Shown here: piece after piece, positions 63,251-64,000 of the stretch
How the letters are laid out: the number at the start of each line of letters is the position of its first letter
Position numbering within the stretch: position 1 is the first letter of the stretch
From: an uncultured Prevotellaceae bacterium
GTDB taxonomy: Bacteria; Bacteroidota; Bacteroidia; Bacteroidales; Bacteroidaceae
NCBI GenBank assembly: GCA_900315455.1
Contig: OMZE01000009.1
Location: 21,588-85,587 of the forward strand
Direction: 5' to 3'
Length of the DNA stretch: 64,000 nt
The notes under the pieces: model-generated
The model's input: the letters and a program-made list of their open reading frames with translations, nothing else
Databases searched by the model: none
What the model was told of the DNA's origin: nothing
Translations under genes and position numbers: made by a program

Positions 63251-63679
63251 ATGACCATACACCAGTTATCTATTTTCATGGAGAACAAGTCGGGCGCACT
63301 CATCAAGGTGCTTGGCTTGCTGCGCCGATTCGGCATTCAGATTATCGCCTCGACCATTGCCGACACTGCCGAGAATGGCATCTACAGGGTGATTTGCAGT
63401 GAACCTTTGCGGGCCTTTGAAGGACTGCGCAAGGCGGGGATAGCCGTGGCATTGTCGGACGTTTTCGCACTTGAATTGGACGACCAGCCGGGACGGGCTG
63501 CCGATGCCATAGAGATATTGAGCAATGCCGGCATCGGCATATCCTATATGTACACCTTCCTTCTGAGAGGAAAGGGCATATTGGTTTTCCGTACCGACAA
63601 TCCCGAGAAGGCCAAGGAGACCATCATCCTCAACGACATGGCATTCATTGCAGAGAAAGACCTGTCGGTTTGGGCATAG
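63251..63679 (+). CDS. ACT-domain protein, partner of the ligase
   Basis: 142 residues made of two ACT domains: TIHQLSIFMENKSGALIKVL and DVFALELDDQPGRAADAIEI begin the first and second. ACT pairs bind amino acids and act as sensors for enzymes of amino-acid metabolism. The gene lies 19 bases after the ligase and is probably cotranscribed, so it may tune arylacetate activation to the supply of an aromatic amino acid. Confidence 0.92.
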   Translation: MTIHQLSIFMENKSGALIKVLGLLRRFGIQIIASTIADTAENGIYRVICSEPLRAFEGLRKAGIAVALSDVFALELDDQPGRAADAIEILSNAGIGISYMYTFLLRGKGILVFRTDNPEKAKETIILNDMAFIAEKDLSVWA

Positions 63680-63728
63680 TTGACCCATAACTGGCAAACA
63701 TACGAAACGAAAGCGGGTGGGTAATGCA

Positions 63729-63874
63729 TTTTTAGTCGCCTGCGGCGAGAAATCTTTCAAATCTATCCAAATCTTTCAAATCTTTTTTCAATTTGTGAGT
63801 ACAGATTTGTAAGATTTTCTCTCCCTCGCTTTACAAACAATGACCATTGGTACTGCTCCGAAAGGGGCAGTACC
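63729..63874 (+). repeat. Dispersed repeat copy 2 and GAAA-loop hairpin
   Basis: 63730 onwards repeats the TAGTCGCC-TGCGGCGAGAAATC block of 33882, with a doubled AAATCTTTCAAATCT. It ends at CAAACAATGACC (63835-63846) and is followed by a hairpin GGTACTGCTCC-GAAA-GGGGCAGTACC (63849-63874; 11 bp, one G:U pair). No gene was seen between 63680 and the window end; the rest is AT-rich. Confidence 0.6.
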
Positions 63875-64000
63875 TATTTGAATAATTTGTGAAGATTTGT
63901 AAGATTTCTGAAAGTGTATCAAAACTCATCGTCTCATAATTTGTTGTCATAGGTATTGTCCCAAACTATTATTTTGCAGGTTCCATACCGCGCACTTTCT

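Overview
The window reads as chromosomal DNA of a member of the Bacteroidota, most likely order Bacteroidales and close to Prevotella. Evidence: Bacteroidota -7 boxes (TANNTTTG) before many genes, purine-rich weak ribosome sites, several TonB-dependent receptors with family-specific regulators, TPR-AraC and LytTR regulators, a BspA-like leucine-rich repeat protein, a fimbrillin-like lipoprotein, and C-terminal tails ending in NGKKIIIK-like sequence. GC looks moderate (about half), with AT-rich patches in the specificity subunit of the restriction system and in a small glycan cluster. No rRNA, tRNA or CRISPR array was seen.

Layout. 1-7709: a secreted protein cut by the left edge, a TPR-AraC membrane regulator, an SH3 plus zinc-finger protein, a lipoprotein with a fossil tail, a BspA-like protein followed by a small acidic protein, and a second SH3 protein. 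7944-11443: LytTR regulator, TonB receptor and TPR-like protein, bracketed by inverted copies of a dispersed repeat. 12019-16311: a tightly overlapping four-gene operon (tail-bearing secreted protein, Cthe_2159-type carbohydrate-binding beta-helix, LytS-type kinase, LytTR response regulator). 16447-20309 and 45192-49068: two sigma / anti-sigma / TonB receptor signalling units. 20550-24921: patatin-type outer-membrane phospholipase, a 47-residue membrane protein and a DUF2207 protein. 25195-33742: a winged-helix gene with an operator-like inverted repeat at its promoter, a candidate structured RNA, and a complete type I restriction-modification system with an inserted four-helix-bundle gene. 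34078-44945: a leader element, a small acidic protein, a fimbrillin-like lipoprotein and a 3180-residue surface protein. 49324-52582: an AT-rich glycan cluster flanked by repeats. 53577-58308: Crp-like regulator facing a TonB receptor, ECF-transporter S component and alpha-L-fucosidase. 58316-63679: GSCFA protein, small outer-membrane barrel, AAA ATPase, phenylacetate-CoA ligase and ACT protein.

Taken together the window is dominated by surface proteins, nutrient receptors and the regulators that read the cell envelope, plus one defence locus. The most unusual items are: a promoter-linked leader of 59 nt shared (51 of 59 bases by hand alignment) by two unlinked operons, each also encoding a small acidic 'MK..Y.KP' protein and a very large or repeat-rich surface protein; a candidate 169-nt RNA with promoter and U-tract terminator just upstream of hsdM; a 13-bp perfect inverted repeat framing the promoter of the winged-helix gene; a 12-unit 10-bp tandem repeat before hsdR; and an anti-sigma factor whose periplasmic end looks like a TonB plug fragment. 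All assignments are by reading the sequence; no database search was possible.
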